Assembly (NCBI GenBank): GCA_903917505.1 | Contig: CAIXAY010000117.1 | Span: 1-17,488, forward strand | Length of the DNA: 17,488 nucleotides | From: an uncultured beta proteobacterium | GTDB lineage: Bacteria > Pseudomonadota > Gammaproteobacteria > Burkholderiales > Rhodocyclaceae | Reading direction: 5' to 3' | In this document: in pieces, positions 1-7,483 of the stretch | Layout of the letters: every line of letters begins with the position of its first letter | How positions within the stretch are numbered: the stretch's first letter is position 1 | Position numbers and translations under genes: made by a program | The notes under the pieces: generated by a model | Seen by the model: the letters and a program-made list of their open reading frames with translations, nothing else | Database searches by the model: none | What the model was told of the DNA's origin: nothing

Positions 1-46
1 CATTGCATTACTGCCCTTGACATCAGCATCAACCGGCTGAACCGAC

Positions 47-78
47 CCCGTCATTCCGGCGCAAGCGGGAATGACGGG
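47..78. repeat. dRS3-like inverted repeat / hairpin at the end of the rluB operon
   Basis: An 11-bp perfect stem (47-57 with 68-78, arm CCCGTCATTCC) is followed by a G-G mismatch, two further G-C pairs and a GCAA tetraloop. It begins two bases beyond the rluB stop codon. The inner part reads ATTCCG-N8-GGGAAT, one base away from the dRS3 pattern ATTCCC-N8-GGGAAT described in Neisseria; similar hairpins are dispersed in many proteobacterial genomes. On the minus strand no clear T-run follows, so it may protect the mRNA 3' end or give weak termination rather than act as a classical terminator. Confidence 0.6.
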
Positions 79-79
79 T

Positions 80-1081
80 TTAATTTGCGCGCGGCTTGCG
101 TATGGGGCGGCCCGGCGCCGGATCTTCCATGCCGAAATCGGCGAGCAGCTTTTGCACGTCGCTCTCGCCGATTTCCAGGACGTGGCCGCGCTTGAGTTGC
201 GGCGGCAGGACGAAGGGGCCGTAGCGCACGCGCATCAACCGGCTGACCACCGCGCCGACCGCTTCGAACAAGCGGCGCACCTCGCGGTTGCGCCCCTCGA
301 ACAGCGACACCCGGTACCAGTGGTTGGCGCCCTCGCCACCCGCTTCCTGCAGGGTGGTGAATTGCGCCAGGCCGTCTTCGAGTTCGATGCCGTCGAGCAG
401 GCGCTGGCGGGCTTCGGTGCCGAGGTCGCCGAGGATGCGCACGGCGTATTCGCGCACCAGGTTGTAGCGCGGGTGCATCAGCCGGTTGGCCAGTTCGCCC
501 GAGGTGGTGAACAGCAAGAGGCCGCTGGTATTGAAATCGAGCCGGCCGACCGCGACCCAGCGCCCGCCCGACATGCGCGGCAGCGAGGTGAAGACATTGG
601 GCCGGTGCTCGGGGTCGTCGCGCGAAACGATCTCGCCTTCGGGCTTGTGATAGATGATGACGCGCGGCAGGCGGTTGGAGAATTTCAGATGCACGAGCTT
701 GCCCTTGACCTTGATGCGGTCGCCGGGGCTTGCCGACTGGCCGGTCTGTGCGACCTGGCCATTGACCTGGATGTGGCCGCCGGCGATCAATTCCTCCATC
801 TCGCGGCGCGAGCCGATGCCGCTTTGCGCGAGCAGCTTGTGCAGGCGTTCCGGTTTTCCCGGCACGATATCGTGCCGGCCGCGCTTGGTGCGCTCGGGTG
901 GCGCCGACGCACGGCGGGCCTTGGGCTCGACGGCGCCCGCTTCGTCCAGCGCCGGATCCAGCGGCGTCGGCGCCGGCTCGCGACTGGCGCCGGCGCGCGA
1001 TCGCCGCACTGCGCCGGCAGCATCGCGAGGCGGCGGGCCGCTCGGCGGGCGGAATGGAGTCTTACGGGGTTTCTTGGGCAT
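80..1081 (-). CDS. rluB: 23S rRNA pseudouridine synthase RluB (RsuA/RluB/E/F family)
   Basis: This 333-residue cytoplasmic enzyme probably isomerises a uridine of 23S rRNA (U2605 in E. coli numbering). A basic, proline- and alanine-rich N-terminal extension (1-75) precedes an S4 RNA-binding domain (about 77-135, '[19 protein letters not shown]'). The catalytic domain contains the family motif [12 protein letters not shown] at 179-190, with the catalytic aspartate at D182. Later motifs ([23 protein letters not shown]) fit the same family. RluB is favoured over RluE/RluF because of the long low-complexity N-terminus and the scpA-scpB-rluB gene order, which is common in proteobacteria. The ATG lies inside the 3' end of scpB (20-base overlap), so translation is probably coupled. 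It is the last gene of the minus-strand operon. Confidence 0.9.
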   Translation of the reverse strand: MPKKPRKTPFRPPSGPPPRDAAGAVRRSRAGASREPAPTPLDPALDEAGAVEPKARRASAPPERTKRGRHDIVPGKPERLHKLLAQSGIGSRREMEELIAGGHIQVNGQVAQTGQSASPGDRIKVKGKLVHLKFSNRLPRVIIYHKPEGEIVSRDDPEHRPNVFTSLPRMSGGRWVAVGRLDFNTSGLLLFTTSGELANRLMHPRYNLVREYAVRILGDLGTEARQRLLDGIELEDGLAQFTTLQEAGGEGANHWYRVSLFEGRNREVRRLFEAVGAVVSRLMRVRYGPFVLPPQLKRGHVLEIGESDVQKLLADFGMEDPAPGRPIRKPRAN

Positions 1082-1796
1082 CTTCGAGTTCCAGCGTCTG
1101 GTTCATCATTTCGAGCGGTGGCAACTCGGTCACACTGCGCAAGCCGAGGTCGTCGAGGAATTTCTTGGTCGTTGCCAGCAGCGCCGGGCGCCCCGGCGTA
1201 TCGCGATGGCCGACGACGTCGACCCAGCCGCGCTCTTCGAGCACCCGGATGATCTGCGTCGCCACCGTCACGCCGCGAATATCCTCGATGTCGCCGCGCG
1301 TCACCGGTTGCCGGTAGGCGATGATGGCCAGCGTCTCGAGCACGGCGCGCGAATATTTCGGCGGTTTCTCGGGACTCAAGCGTTCGAGGTAAGGCAGGTA
1401 TTGCGCGCGCGTGCGGAAACGCCAGCCGCTCGCCAGCTGCACGAGTTCGAGCGGCCGCTCGGCCCATTCGCCGCGCAGTTCATCGAGCAGCACGCGCAGC
1501 ACGTCGGCGCCGATTTCCTCGGCAAAGGCTTTTCTCAGCTCGGCGAGCGACAGCGGCTGCTGCGCACTGAGCAGGACCGCTTCGAGGATGCGCTTCAATT
1601 CGCCGGTATTATCCGGCGGACTTTGCATCGCGATCGATGTCGCCTGGATCTCCGGCGTCGATTCCGTTGTCGATTCCGCGATCGATTCCGGCGTCGATTC
1701 CGGCGTCGATTCCGGGATCGAATCCAGCTTCGTGTCCGGACTCGTCTTCGGATCCGGGATCGGTTCTGCGTTCAGGTTTGTGTTCGCTTCGTCCAT
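1062..1796 (-). CDS. scpB: Segregation and condensation protein B (ScpB, kleisin-interacting wHTH protein)
   Basis: ScpB dimers bind the ScpA kleisin and, with SMC, form the condensin-like complex that organises and segregates the chromosome. The conserved part starts near residue 65 ([20 protein letters not shown]) and has two winged-helix domains (about 65-140 and 145-225), including the signature segments [24 protein letters not shown] and [18 protein letters not shown]. The 60-residue acidic N-terminus is low complexity, with PEST-like repeats at about 24-47 encoded by a 12-bp tandem repeat shared with scpA. The start at 1796 is supported by GAGG seven bases upstream. An internal ATG at 1628 would remove the repeats but has a poorer ribosome-binding site. 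The long start overlaps scpA by 188 bases. Confidence 0.88.
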   Translation of the reverse strand: MDEANTNLNAEPIPDPKTSPDTKLDSIPESTPESTPESIAESTTESTPEIQATSIAMQSPPDNTGELKRILEAVLLSAQQPLSLAELRKAFAEEIGADVLRVLLDELRGEWAERPLELVQLASGWRFRTRAQYLPYLERLSPEKPPKYSRAVLETLAIIAYRQPVTRGDIEDIRGVTVATQIIRVLEERGWVDVVGHRDTPGRPALLATTKKFLDDLGLRSVTELPPLEMMNQTLELEDAQETP

Positions 1797-2616
1797 CGGC
1801 CAACCTCACGTAAATCGGGGCGAATGCCTCGGTCTGTGTCATTTCGAGCAGATGCTCGCGCGCCAGCTCGAGCATCGCCAGAAAGTGCACGACCAGCACC
1901 GGCGCCCCCAGTGTCGGATCAAACATATCAACGAAATCGACAAAGCCGCCGGCCTTGCGCAACTGGCGCAGGATCATGCCCATGTGCTCGCGCACCGACA
2001 GTTCCTCGCGCTCGATCAGGTGGTGCGTGTGCAGCCTGGCCTGGCGCAGGATGGCGTCCCAGGCCCGTTGCAAGTCTTCGGCGCGCACCTCGGGCAGGCG
2101 TTCGAGCATGGACTTCTCGACCCAGGCCTGCGCCCACTCGAAATCGCGCTCGGCCTGCGGCAGCTGGTCGAGGCGGCGTCCGGCCAGCTTCATCTGCTCG
2201 TATTCGACAAGCCGGCGAACCAGCTCGGCGCGCGGGTCGTTGGCATCGTCGCCCTCGAGCACCCGCGGCTTGGGCAGCAGCATGCGCGACTTGATCTCGA
2301 TCAGCATCGCCGCCATCACCAGATAGTCGGCGGCAAGCTCGAGGTTGTGCGTGCGCATGGCCTCGACGTAGGTCAGGTACTGCACGGTCAGCGGCGCCAT
2401 CGGAATGTCGAGGACATTGACGTTGGCCTTGCGGATCAGGTAGAGCAGCAGGTCGAGCGGCCCTTCGAAGGCGTCGAGCATGACCGCCATGGCGTCCGGC
2501 GGGATGTAGAGGTCGAGCGGCAGCTGCTGCATCGGCTCGCCATAGATCCGGGCGAGCGGCGCTGCCGCTTCGGTCCACGGTTCGGCGGCTTGTCCGATGT
2601 CGGCGATATCGCTCAT
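1609..2616 (-). CDS. scpA: Segregation and condensation protein A (ScpA kleisin)
   Basis: ScpA is the kleisin subunit that bridges SMC heads and binds ScpB. The 335-residue product has the family N-terminal signature [14 protein letters not shown] at residues 50-63, followed by [16 protein letters not shown] and [24 protein letters not shown]. The C-terminal winged helix ends near [14 protein letters not shown]. After that comes an unusual 50-residue tail rich in Asp, Gly and Ile, in which GIDA-type tetrapeptides (about 297-320) are encoded by a 12-bp tandem repeat. The tail lies beyond the normal kleisin end and is probably disordered. The gene starts 4 bases after the trpS stop and overlaps the start of scpB by 188 bases. 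Confidence 0.9.
   Translation of the reverse strand: MSDIADIGQAAEPWTEAAAPLARIYGEPMQQLPLDLYIPPDAMAVMLDAFEGPLDLLLYLIRKANVNVLDIPMAPLTVQYLTYVEAMRTHNLELAADYLVMAAMLIEIKSRMLLPKPRVLEGDDANDPRAELVRRLVEYEQMKLAGRRLDQLPQAERDFEWAQAWVEKSMLERLPEVRAEDLQRAWDAILRQARLHTHHLIEREELSVREHMGMILRQLRKAGGFVDFVDMFDPTLGAPVLVVHFLAMLELAREHLLEMTQTEAFAPIYVRLADGRSEHKPERRTDPGSEDESGHEAGFDPGIDAGIDAGIDRGIDNGIDAGDPGDIDRDAKSAG
1657..1752. repeat. 12-bp tandem repeat inside the scpA/scpB overlap
   Basis: Six clear tandem copies of a 12-bp unit (GTCGATTCCGGC and close variants) fill 1657-1728, with two more degenerate units to 1752. Twelve is divisible by three, so both overlapping frames stay open and produce tetrapeptide repeats: GIDA-like in the ScpA C-terminus and PEST/PESA-like in the ScpB N-terminus. 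Copy-number change would lengthen both proteins by four residues per unit without a frameshift. Confidence 0.85.
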
Positions 2617-2620
2617 CGTC

Positions 2621-3823
2621 TTAACTGTAGTTCAATCCCATCGCCGTGCGCACGTCGCGCATGGTTTCCTGCGCCAGTTTACGCGCCTTGTCGTTGCCCT
2701 CGGCAATGATGGCGCGCACCAGCCGCGGGTCGTCGAGGTAGGTCCGGGCGCGCTCGCGCATCGGCGCCTGTTCGGCGAGGATGCCGTCGATCACCGGCTG
2801 CTTGCACTCGAGGCAGCCGATGCCGGCGCTCTTGCAGCCTTTCTGCACCCAATCGCGACAGGCGTCATCGGAATAAACCTGATGCAGTTGCCAGACCGGG
2901 CACTTCTCCGGGTCACCCGGGTCGGTGCGCCGCACGCGCGCCGGGTCGGTCGGCATGCGCCGGATCTTTTGCGTCACCGAGGCTTCGTCCTCGCGCAGCG
3001 TGATCGTGTTGTTGTACGACTTCGACATTTTCTGCCCGTCGAGGCCGGGCATCTTCGAAGCGGCGGTGAGCAGCGCGCCGGGTTCGACGAGGATCATTTT
3101 TCCGGTGCCTTCGAGATAGCCCGAGAGGCGCTCGCGATCGACCAATGACAGGCTCGCCGCCGCAGCGATCAGCGCCTTCCCGTGCGCTATGGCGCCGGCA
3201 TCGCCGTCCTGCTGGAAGTGCGTGCGCAACTGCTCGAAACGGCGGGCGTTCTTGCTGCCCAGTTTCTTCACCGCTTCTTTCGCCTTTTCCTCGAAGCCCG
3301 GTTCGCGGCCGTAGAGGTGGTTGAAGCGGCGCGCGATCTCGCGCGAGAACTCGATGTGCGGCACCTGGTCCTCGCCGACCGGCACCTGGTCGGCGCGATA
3401 GATCAGGATGTCGGCCGATTGCAGCAGCGGGTAGCCGAGAAAGCCGTAGGTCGACAAGTCTTTGCTGGCGAGCTTTTCCTGCTGGTCCTTGTAGGTCGGC
3501 ACGCGTTCGAGCCAACCGAGCGGCGTCATCATCGACAGCAAGAGATGCAGCTCGGCGTGCTCGGGCACCTGCGACTGGATGAACAGCGTCGCCCTGGCCG
3601 GATCGATGCCGGCCGCCAGCCAGTCGATGACCATGTCCCAGGTCGCTTTCTCGATGCCCTGCGGGTCGTCGTACTGGGTGGTCAGCGCGTGCCAGTCGGC
3701 GACGAAGAAGAGGCAGGGGTAGGTATTCTGCAATTCGACCCAGTTCTTCAGCACGCCGTGATAGTGGCCGAGGTGCAGGCTGCCGGTCGGGCGCATGCCG
3801 GAAAGGACTCGTTGTGCGTACAT
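2621..3823 (-). CDS. trpS: Tryptophanyl-tRNA synthetase (class Ic), with a possible 4Fe-4S cysteine motif
   Basis: This enzyme charges tRNA-Trp with tryptophan using ATP. The Rossmann fold carries the HIGH-type motif HLGH (17-20), and KMSKS is at 265-269. The 400-residue length matches a longer TrpRS form rather than the roughly 330-residue E. coli type. An insertion-rich stretch (about 165-245) contains a charged segment before the KMSKS loop. The C-terminal domain has five cysteines (C308, C322, C330, C337, C340). Four of them make C-x21-C-x6-C-x2-C, almost identical to the C-x22-C-x6-C-x2-C [4Fe-4S] motif recalled for Thermotoga maritima TrpRS; cluster binding here is an inference. The gene starts 7 bases after the upstream protease gene and is co-transcribed with scpAB. 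Confidence 0.95.
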   Translation of the reverse strand: MYAQRVLSGMRPTGSLHLGHYHGVLKNWVELQNTYPCLFFVADWHALTTQYDDPQGIEKATWDMVIDWLAAGIDPARATLFIQSQVPEHAELHLLLSMMTPLGWLERVPTYKDQQEKLASKDLSTYGFLGYPLLQSADILIYRADQVPVGEDQVPHIEFSREIARRFNHLYGREPGFEEKAKEAVKKLGSKNARRFEQLRTHFQQDGDAGAIAHGKALIAAAASLSLVDRERLSGYLEGTGKMILVEPGALLTAASKMPGLDGQKMSKSYNNTITLREDEASVTQKIRRMPTDPARVRRTDPGDPEKCPVWQLHQVYSDDACRDWVQKGCKSAGIGCLECKQPVIDGILAEQAPMRERARTYLDDPRLVRAIIAEGNDKARKLAQETMRDVRTAMGLNYS

Positions 3824-3830
3824 AAGTGTC

Positions 3831-4502
3831 TTAATTCAGTTGAAATAAAATGACGATCAGGTTCTTGAGCATGCCGACGAGCGGCCCGAGGATATCGCTC
3901 AGAATACCGGTAAACATCAGCAGCAGCAGAATCGGAAAGCCCCAGCGCTCGAGCTGCGCGAACTTCCAGGCCAAGGGGTGCGGCAACAGGCTGACGGCGA
4001 TGCGCCCGCCGTCGAGCGGCGGCAGCGGCAGGAGGTTCAAGACCATCAGCACCAGATTGACTTCGATCCCGGTCAGGCTCATTTCGGCGAGCGGCCGGCT
4101 GTATTCCATCAGCGGCAGCGTCAGCAGCAGCTTGAGCATGCCGGTCCACAGCAGGGCCATCAGCAGGTTGACCGCCGGCCCGGCGAGCGCGACCCAGAGC
4201 ATTTCGCGCTTGGGGTGGCGCAGGCGGCCGAAATCGACCGGCACCGGCTTGGCCCAGCCGAAGAGCATGGCGCTGCCGGCCGCCAGATAGCTCGTCGCCA
4301 GGATCAGCGCGGGGACCAGCAGGGTTCCGACCGGATCGATGTGGCGCAGCGGATTCAGGCTGATGCGTCCGGCCAGCCAGGCCGTCGGGTCGCCGAAATG
4401 GCGCGCCACGTAGCCGTGCGCCGCCTCGTGCAGCGTGATCGCGAAGATCACCGGCGGCGCGGCGATGACGATGTTGGTGATCAGCGTCGACAGGCTGCTC
4501 AT
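3831..4502 (-). CDS. Site-2 protease family (M50) integral membrane metalloprotease
   Basis: The 223-residue protein belongs to the short S2P/M50 group, a membrane zinc protease with no PDZ domain. Zinc ligands are the HExxH motif HEAAH (25-29) in the first membrane helix and the aspartate of NLLPLPPLDGGR (156-167, D164) in a later helix. Hydrophobic stretches at about 8-30, 55-80, 102-130, 143-165 and 185-215 predict five to six membrane segments. The start codon overlaps the stop of the upstream yciO gene as ATGA. Its substrate is unknown. Homologues are commonly found beside trpS, yciO and the PHP gene in betaproteobacteria, which suggests a conserved but uncharacterised role rather than a RseP-type stress function. 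Confidence 0.88.
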   Translation of the reverse strand: MSSLSTLITNIVIAAPPVIFAITLHEAAHGYVARHFGDPTAWLAGRISLNPLRHIDPVGTLLVPALILATSYLAAGSAMLFGWAKPVPVDFGRLRHPKREMLWVALAGPAVNLLMALLWTGMLKLLLTLPLMEYSRPLAEMSLTGIEVNLVLMVLNLLPLPPLDGGRIAVSLLPHPLAWKFAQLERWGFPILLLLMFTGILSDILGPLVGMLKNLIVILFQLN

Positions 4503-5131
4503 GGCGCCGCCAGGCCGAAAGGCTCGAGCGCCCCGCGCCCGGCGCGCACCAGCACCGGCGGCAGGTCGGTCAGGTCGATAACGGTGGTCGGCACCGGTCC
4601 GCAGTAACCGCCGTCGAGGATGAGCGCCAGGGCGTCGTCGAGCCGGTCCTGGATCTCCCAGCCTTCGCCGAGCGGCGCTTCGTCGCCGGGCAAGTGCAGC
4701 GTCGAGGTCAGCAGGGGTTCGCCGAATTCGGCGAGCAGCGCCAGCGCGACCTTGTGGTTCGGCACGCGCAGGCCGATGGTCTTGCGCTTGGGATGCAGCA
4801 CGCGCCGCGGCAACTCCTTGGTGCCCTCGAGGATGAAGGTGTAGCTGCCCGGCGTCGTCGCCTTGAGCAGCCGGTACTGGGCGTTATCGACGCGGGCGAA
4901 CTGGGCGATCTCGGAGAGGTCGCGGCACATCAGCGTTAGGTGGTGGCGCTCGTCGACGGCGCGGATGTGGCGGATGCGCTCGACCGCATCCTTGTCGCCG
5001 AGACAGCAGGCGAGCGCGTAGCAGCAATCGGTCGGAATGGCCAGCACGCCGCCTTCGCGCAACTCGTCGGCGGCGCGCGCCAAGAGGCGCGGCTGCGGAT
5101 CGTCGGGATGGATGGCGAGGTAGCGGGCCAT
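4499..5131 (-). CDS. yciO: YciO, Sua5/YrdC/TsaC-superfamily protein
   Basis: The 210-residue product aligns by eye along its length with E. coli YciO: an IHPDxPQxRLL start, PTDCCYAL near 33-40, RDLSEIAQFARVDN, TPGSYTFILEGTKE, PRRVLHPKRKTIGLRVP and PTTVIDLTD near the end. The family shares the fold of TsaC, which makes threonylcarbamoyl-AMP for tRNA t6A37. YciO's own physiological role is less settled, so a tRNA-modification assignment is tentative. The frame stays open much further upstream, but the homologous start MARYLAIHPDD is at 5131, two bases after the stop of the PHP gene. The rnm-yciO pairing is also found in enterobacteria. The 3' end overlaps the M50 protease start by four bases. 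Confidence 0.9.
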   Translation of the reverse strand: MARYLAIHPDDPQPRLLARAADELREGGVLAIPTDCCYALACCLGDKDAVERIRHIRAVDERHHLTLMCRDLSEIAQFARVDNAQYRLLKATTPGSYTFILEGTKELPRRVLHPKRKTIGLRVPNHKVALALLAEFGEPLLTSTLHLPGDEAPLGEGWEIQDRLDDALALILDGGYCGPVPTTVIDLTDLPPVLVRAGRGALEPFGLAAP

Positions 5132-5133
5132 GC

Positions 5134-5964
5134 TCAGAAGGCTTCCCAGACCGGCGTCAGCCCGGCCGGCAGCGGCGCGAGCTGGCCGATGTCGATATAG
5201 CTCTCGCCCGGCCCGTGAAAATCCGAGCCGCAGGAGGCGAGGAATCCGTACTCTTTGGCCAGGCGGGCGAACAAGGTGACCGTGGCCGCCGAATGGCTGC
5301 CCGAAACGACCTCGATCGCCCGGCCGCCGAGGCTCTTGAACTCGTCGAGGAAGGTGTGCAGCTCGGGCCGCGAGAGCTTGTAGCGGCCCGGATGCGCGAC
5401 CGCCGCGATGCCGCCGGCGCCGTGGATCCAGCCGAGCGCCTCGGCGAGCGTCGCCCACTGGTGCTCGACATAGCCCGGCCGCCCCGGCACGATGTAGGAT
5501 TCGAAAACGCTGCGCACGTCCTTGCATATGCCGATCTCGACGAGATAGCGGGCGAAATGCGAACGGCTGATCAAATGCGGGTTTTCGGCGTGGCGCATGG
5601 CGCCTTCGAAAGTCCCCTCGATGCCGATCTTCTCGAGCGCCGCCGCCATGCGCTGCGCGCGCCCGACGCGTCCGGAACGGATGGACAGCAGACCGGCGTT
5701 GAGCGCGGCGTCGGCCTCGGCAAAGGCGAAGCCGAGCACGTGAATCTGCAGGCCGCCCCATTCGATCGAGATCTCGACGCCGTTGATGAAGCGCATCCCG
5801 ACCTCGTCGGCGACCACGCGCGCGCCAGCCAGACCGGAAATGTCATCGTGGTCGGTCAGCGCCAGGATATCGACATGATTCTGCACAGCGCGGCGCGCTA
5901 CCTCCGCGGCCGGCAACAGCCCGTCCGAAGCGTTGGAATGACAATGAAGATCGACGTTGAGCAA
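5134..5964 (-). CDS. rnm: PHP-domain phosphatase/5'-3' exoribonuclease (RNase AM, YciV-type)
   Basis: This 276-residue PHP (polymerase and histidinol phosphatase) domain protein resembles E. coli YciV/RNase AM. That enzyme hydrolyses 3',5'-nucleoside bisphosphates and trims short RNA or rRNA 5' ends. Metal-binding motifs are visible: DLHCHS (5-10), LTDHD (36-40), GVEIS (E64), HFARYL, AAVAHPGRY and the late CGSDFH. The likely start is a TTG at 5964, giving the family-typical beginning (M)LNVDLHCHS. The frame remains open to 6159, but that extension has no similarity and would run into the riboswitch on the other strand. A good -10 (TATGAT) lies 31-36 bases upstream of the TTG. It is the first gene of the seven-gene leftward operon. 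Confidence 0.85.
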   Translation of the reverse strand: MLNVDLHCHSNASDGLLPAAEVARRAVQNHVDILALTDHDDISGLAGARVVADEVGMRFINGVEISIEWGGLQIHVLGFAFAEADAALNAGLLSIRSGRVGRAQRMAAALEKIGIEGTFEGAMRHAENPHLISRSHFARYLVEIGICKDVRSVFESYIVPGRPGYVEHQWATLAEALGWIHGAGGIAAVAHPGRYKLSRPELHTFLDEFKSLGGRAIEVVSGSHSAATVTLFARLAKEYGFLASCGSDFHGPGESYIDIGQLAPLPAGLTPVWEAF

Positions 5965-5994
5965 GGCAGGCAGCCGTGAAAAACTAAGCTGTCG

Positions 5995-6000
5995 ATCATA
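5995..6000 (-). promoter_or_regulatory. Putative -10 element for the rnm-yciO-trpS-scpAB-rluB operon
   Basis: On the minus strand TATGAT matches the sigma-70 -10 consensus at 5 of 6 positions and would start transcription about 25 bases before the rnm TTG. No convincing -35 is seen, because the expected place falls in the 6014-6036 hairpin. The promoter may therefore depend on an activator or be weak. Confidence 0.4.
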
Positions 6001-6013
6001 ACACAGTGGCCGG

Positions 6014-6036
6014 GCCGGCCTGCGACGCAGGCCGGC
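6014..6036. repeat. Perfect 10-bp inverted repeat between divergent promoters
   Basis: GCCGGCCTGC (6014-6023) and GCAGGCCGGC (6027-6036) form a perfect hairpin with a 3-base loop. It sits where the -35 of the leftward promoter would be and upstream of the rightward gcv promoter. It lacks a T-run on either side. It could be an operator, a transcription insulator or a chromosomal structural element; the sequence alone does not decide. Confidence 0.6.
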
Positions 6037-6066
6037 GATGGAATCGCGGATTGCCACCAATCCGAC

Positions 6067-6096
6067 TTGCGGCCCTCGCCCTCCTCGCGCTATAGT
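6067..6096 (+). promoter_or_regulatory. Putative sigma-70 promoter of the gcv operon
   Basis: TTGCGG (6067-6072) and TATAGT (6091-6096) are separated by 18 bases. Transcription would start near 6103, exactly at the 5' edge of the glycine riboswitch P1 stem. This placement supports the call although the -35 is weak. Confidence 0.5.
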
Positions 6097-6103
6097 TCGC
6101 CCC

Positions 6104-6304
6104 GCAAACGGGAGAGTGTGGGAACTGCTGCAATGCCGCTCCCGCCGCCGAAGGCGCAATCCACCCGGAAACGCTCAGGCAAAAGGACCGTTTGTGTACT
6201 GAACTCTGGAGAGCGGCGCTTGCCGACAAGCGCCCACCGATGGGGCAACGCGACCGGCAGCTGCAGCCGCCGCGATAATCTCTCAGGTATCAAGGACAGG
6301 GGGG
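6104..6304 (+). promoter_or_regulatory. Tandem glycine riboswitch (two aptamers) upstream of gcvT
   Basis: Aptamer I spans about 6104-6195. An 8-bp P1 pairs 6104-6111 with 6188-6195 and includes one G-U pair. It has the conserved core GCCGAAGGCGCAA (about 6147-6159) and CTCAGGCAAAAGGACCG (6174-6190). A short linker leads to aptamer II (about 6203-6304), with CTCTGGAGAG, a second core (CCGATGGGGCAAC, 6237-6249) and CTCTCAGGTATCAAGGACAG (6280-6299). These are diagnostic sequences of the Rfam glycine riboswitch class, which senses glycine and usually turns on gcv genes. The position directly before a gcvTHP operon fits this role. Confidence 0.95.
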
Positions 6305-6340
6305 TGAACTCATGATGCATCGTGGGTTCGCCCTTTTTTT
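6302..6340 (+). terminator. Intrinsic terminator forming the riboswitch expression platform
   Basis: A 13-bp stem (6302-6314 with 6321-6333, three G-U pairs, six-base loop) is followed by seven T residues (6334-6340). It directly abuts the P1 helix of aptamer II, whose 3' strand ends near 6301. G-U extension of the terminator into 6299-6301 would compete with P1. This geometry suits glycine-dependent antitermination (an ON switch), as known for gcv operons; the direction of control is inferred. Confidence 0.85.
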
Positions 6341-6382
6341 GTTTCTGGAAAACGTTTCAACACCTTCCGACAAGGGATTGAC

Positions 6383-7474
6383 ATGACACAGAAAACTGTC
6401 CTCAACGAGGCGCATCGCCGGCTCGGCGCCAAGATGGTCGATTTCGGCGGCTGGGACATGCCGCTGCACTACGGTTCGCAGATCGACGAGCATCACGCGG
6501 TGCGCCGCGACTGCGGCATGTTCGACGTCTCGCACATGTGCGCCCTCGACGTTGCCGGCCCCGCCGCCAGGGCTTTCCTGCTGCGCCTGATCGCCAACAA
6601 TGTCGACAAGCTCAAGCTGCCCGGCAAGGCGCTCTACAGCGCCATGCTCAATGAAGCGGGCGGCGTCGTCGATGACCTTATCGTCTATTTCATCGCCGAC
6701 GCGCAATATCGCATCGTCATCAACGCCGGCACGGCCGAGAAGGATCTGGCGTGGATGCGCGCGCGCCTCGCCGATTGGCAGCGCGAAGGTCCTTGCGAAG
6801 TGGCGATCATCCCGCGCCGCGACCTGGCGATGATCGCCGTCCAGGGCCCGCAGGCCCGGGCGAAAGTGTGGCAGGTCCTGCCGCAGGCGCGCGCGGCGAG
6901 CGAGCCGCTCAAACCCTTCTTCGCGGTCAATGTCGGTGATTATTTCATCGCCAGCACCGGCTACACCGGCGAGGACGGTTACGAAATCACCCTGCCGGCG
7001 AGCCAGGCCGAAGCGCTGTGGCAGGCGCTGCTCGACGCCGGCGTCAGGCCGATCGGCCTCGGTGCGCGCGACACGCTGCGCCTCGAAGCCGGCATGAACC
7101 TCTACGGACAGGACATGGACGAGCAGGTCTCGCCGCTCGACGCGGGCCTCGCGTGGACGGTCGACCTCGTCGCGCCGCGCGACTTCGTCGGCAAGGCCGC
7201 CCTGCTCGCGCGGGGCCGGAAGACGCAGTTTCTCGGACTGCTGCTGCTCGACAAGGGGGTGCTGCGTGCCCACCAGAAGGTCAGCACCGCGCAAGGCGCA
7301 GGGGAAATCACCAGCGGCAGCTACTCGCCGACCCTGCTGCAGTCGATCGCCCTGGCCCGCCTGCCGCTCGGCGTCGCGATCGGCCACACGGTCAAGGTCG
7401 AAATCCGCGACAAGCAACTCGCCGCCAAGGTCGTCAAGCCCTGCTTCGTGCGCAAGGGCCAGACCTTGGTATAA
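6383..7474 (+). CDS. gcvT: Aminomethyltransferase, glycine cleavage system T protein
   Basis: GcvT takes the aminomethyl group from lipoylated GcvH and, with tetrahydrofolate, releases ammonia and makes 5,10-methylene-THF. The 363-residue length is normal. Recognisable blocks are [21 protein letters not shown] near the N-terminus, the GMFDVSHM block (45-52), the catalytic-aspartate motif [10 protein letters not shown] (93-102), [13 protein letters not shown], and [14 protein letters not shown] before the C-terminal barrel. The start at 6383 is supported by AAGGG eight to ten bases upstream. It is the first gene after the glycine riboswitch and terminator. A 125-base gap containing a long hairpin separates it from gcvH. 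Confidence 0.97.
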   Translation: MTQKTVLNEAHRRLGAKMVDFGGWDMPLHYGSQIDEHHAVRRDCGMFDVSHMCALDVAGPAARAFLLRLIANNVDKLKLPGKALYSAMLNEAGGVVDDLIVYFIADAQYRIVINAGTAEKDLAWMRARLADWQREGPCEVAIIPRRDLAMIAVQGPQARAKVWQVLPQARAASEPLKPFFAVNVGDYFIASTGYTGEDGYEITLPASQAEALWQALLDAGVRPIGLGARDTLRLEAGMNLYGQDMDEQVSPLDAGLAWTVDLVAPRDFVGKAALLARGRKTQFLGLLLLDKGVLRAHQKVSTAQGAGEITSGSYSPTLLQSIALARLPLGVAIGHTVKVEIRDKQLAAKVVKPCFVRKGQTLV

Positions 7475-7483
7475 ACGCGTTAA

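Noticed and set aside
71..2709. Long plus-strand open frames over the rluB-scpB-scpA region
   Set aside because: They are antisense to three clearly recognisable genes, contain Arg/Ala/His-rich composition typical of GC-rich shadows, and resemble no family.
5132..5761. Extension of YciO upstream to 5761
   Set aside because: The extra frame is entirely within the PHP gene, in another reading frame, and YciO similarity begins exactly at the ATG at 5131.
5965..6159. N-terminal extension of the PHP gene to an ATG at 6159
   Set aside because: The added peptide is basic and unlike the family, and it would cross the hairpin, the -10 element and the antisense of the riboswitch; TTG 5964 gives the family start.
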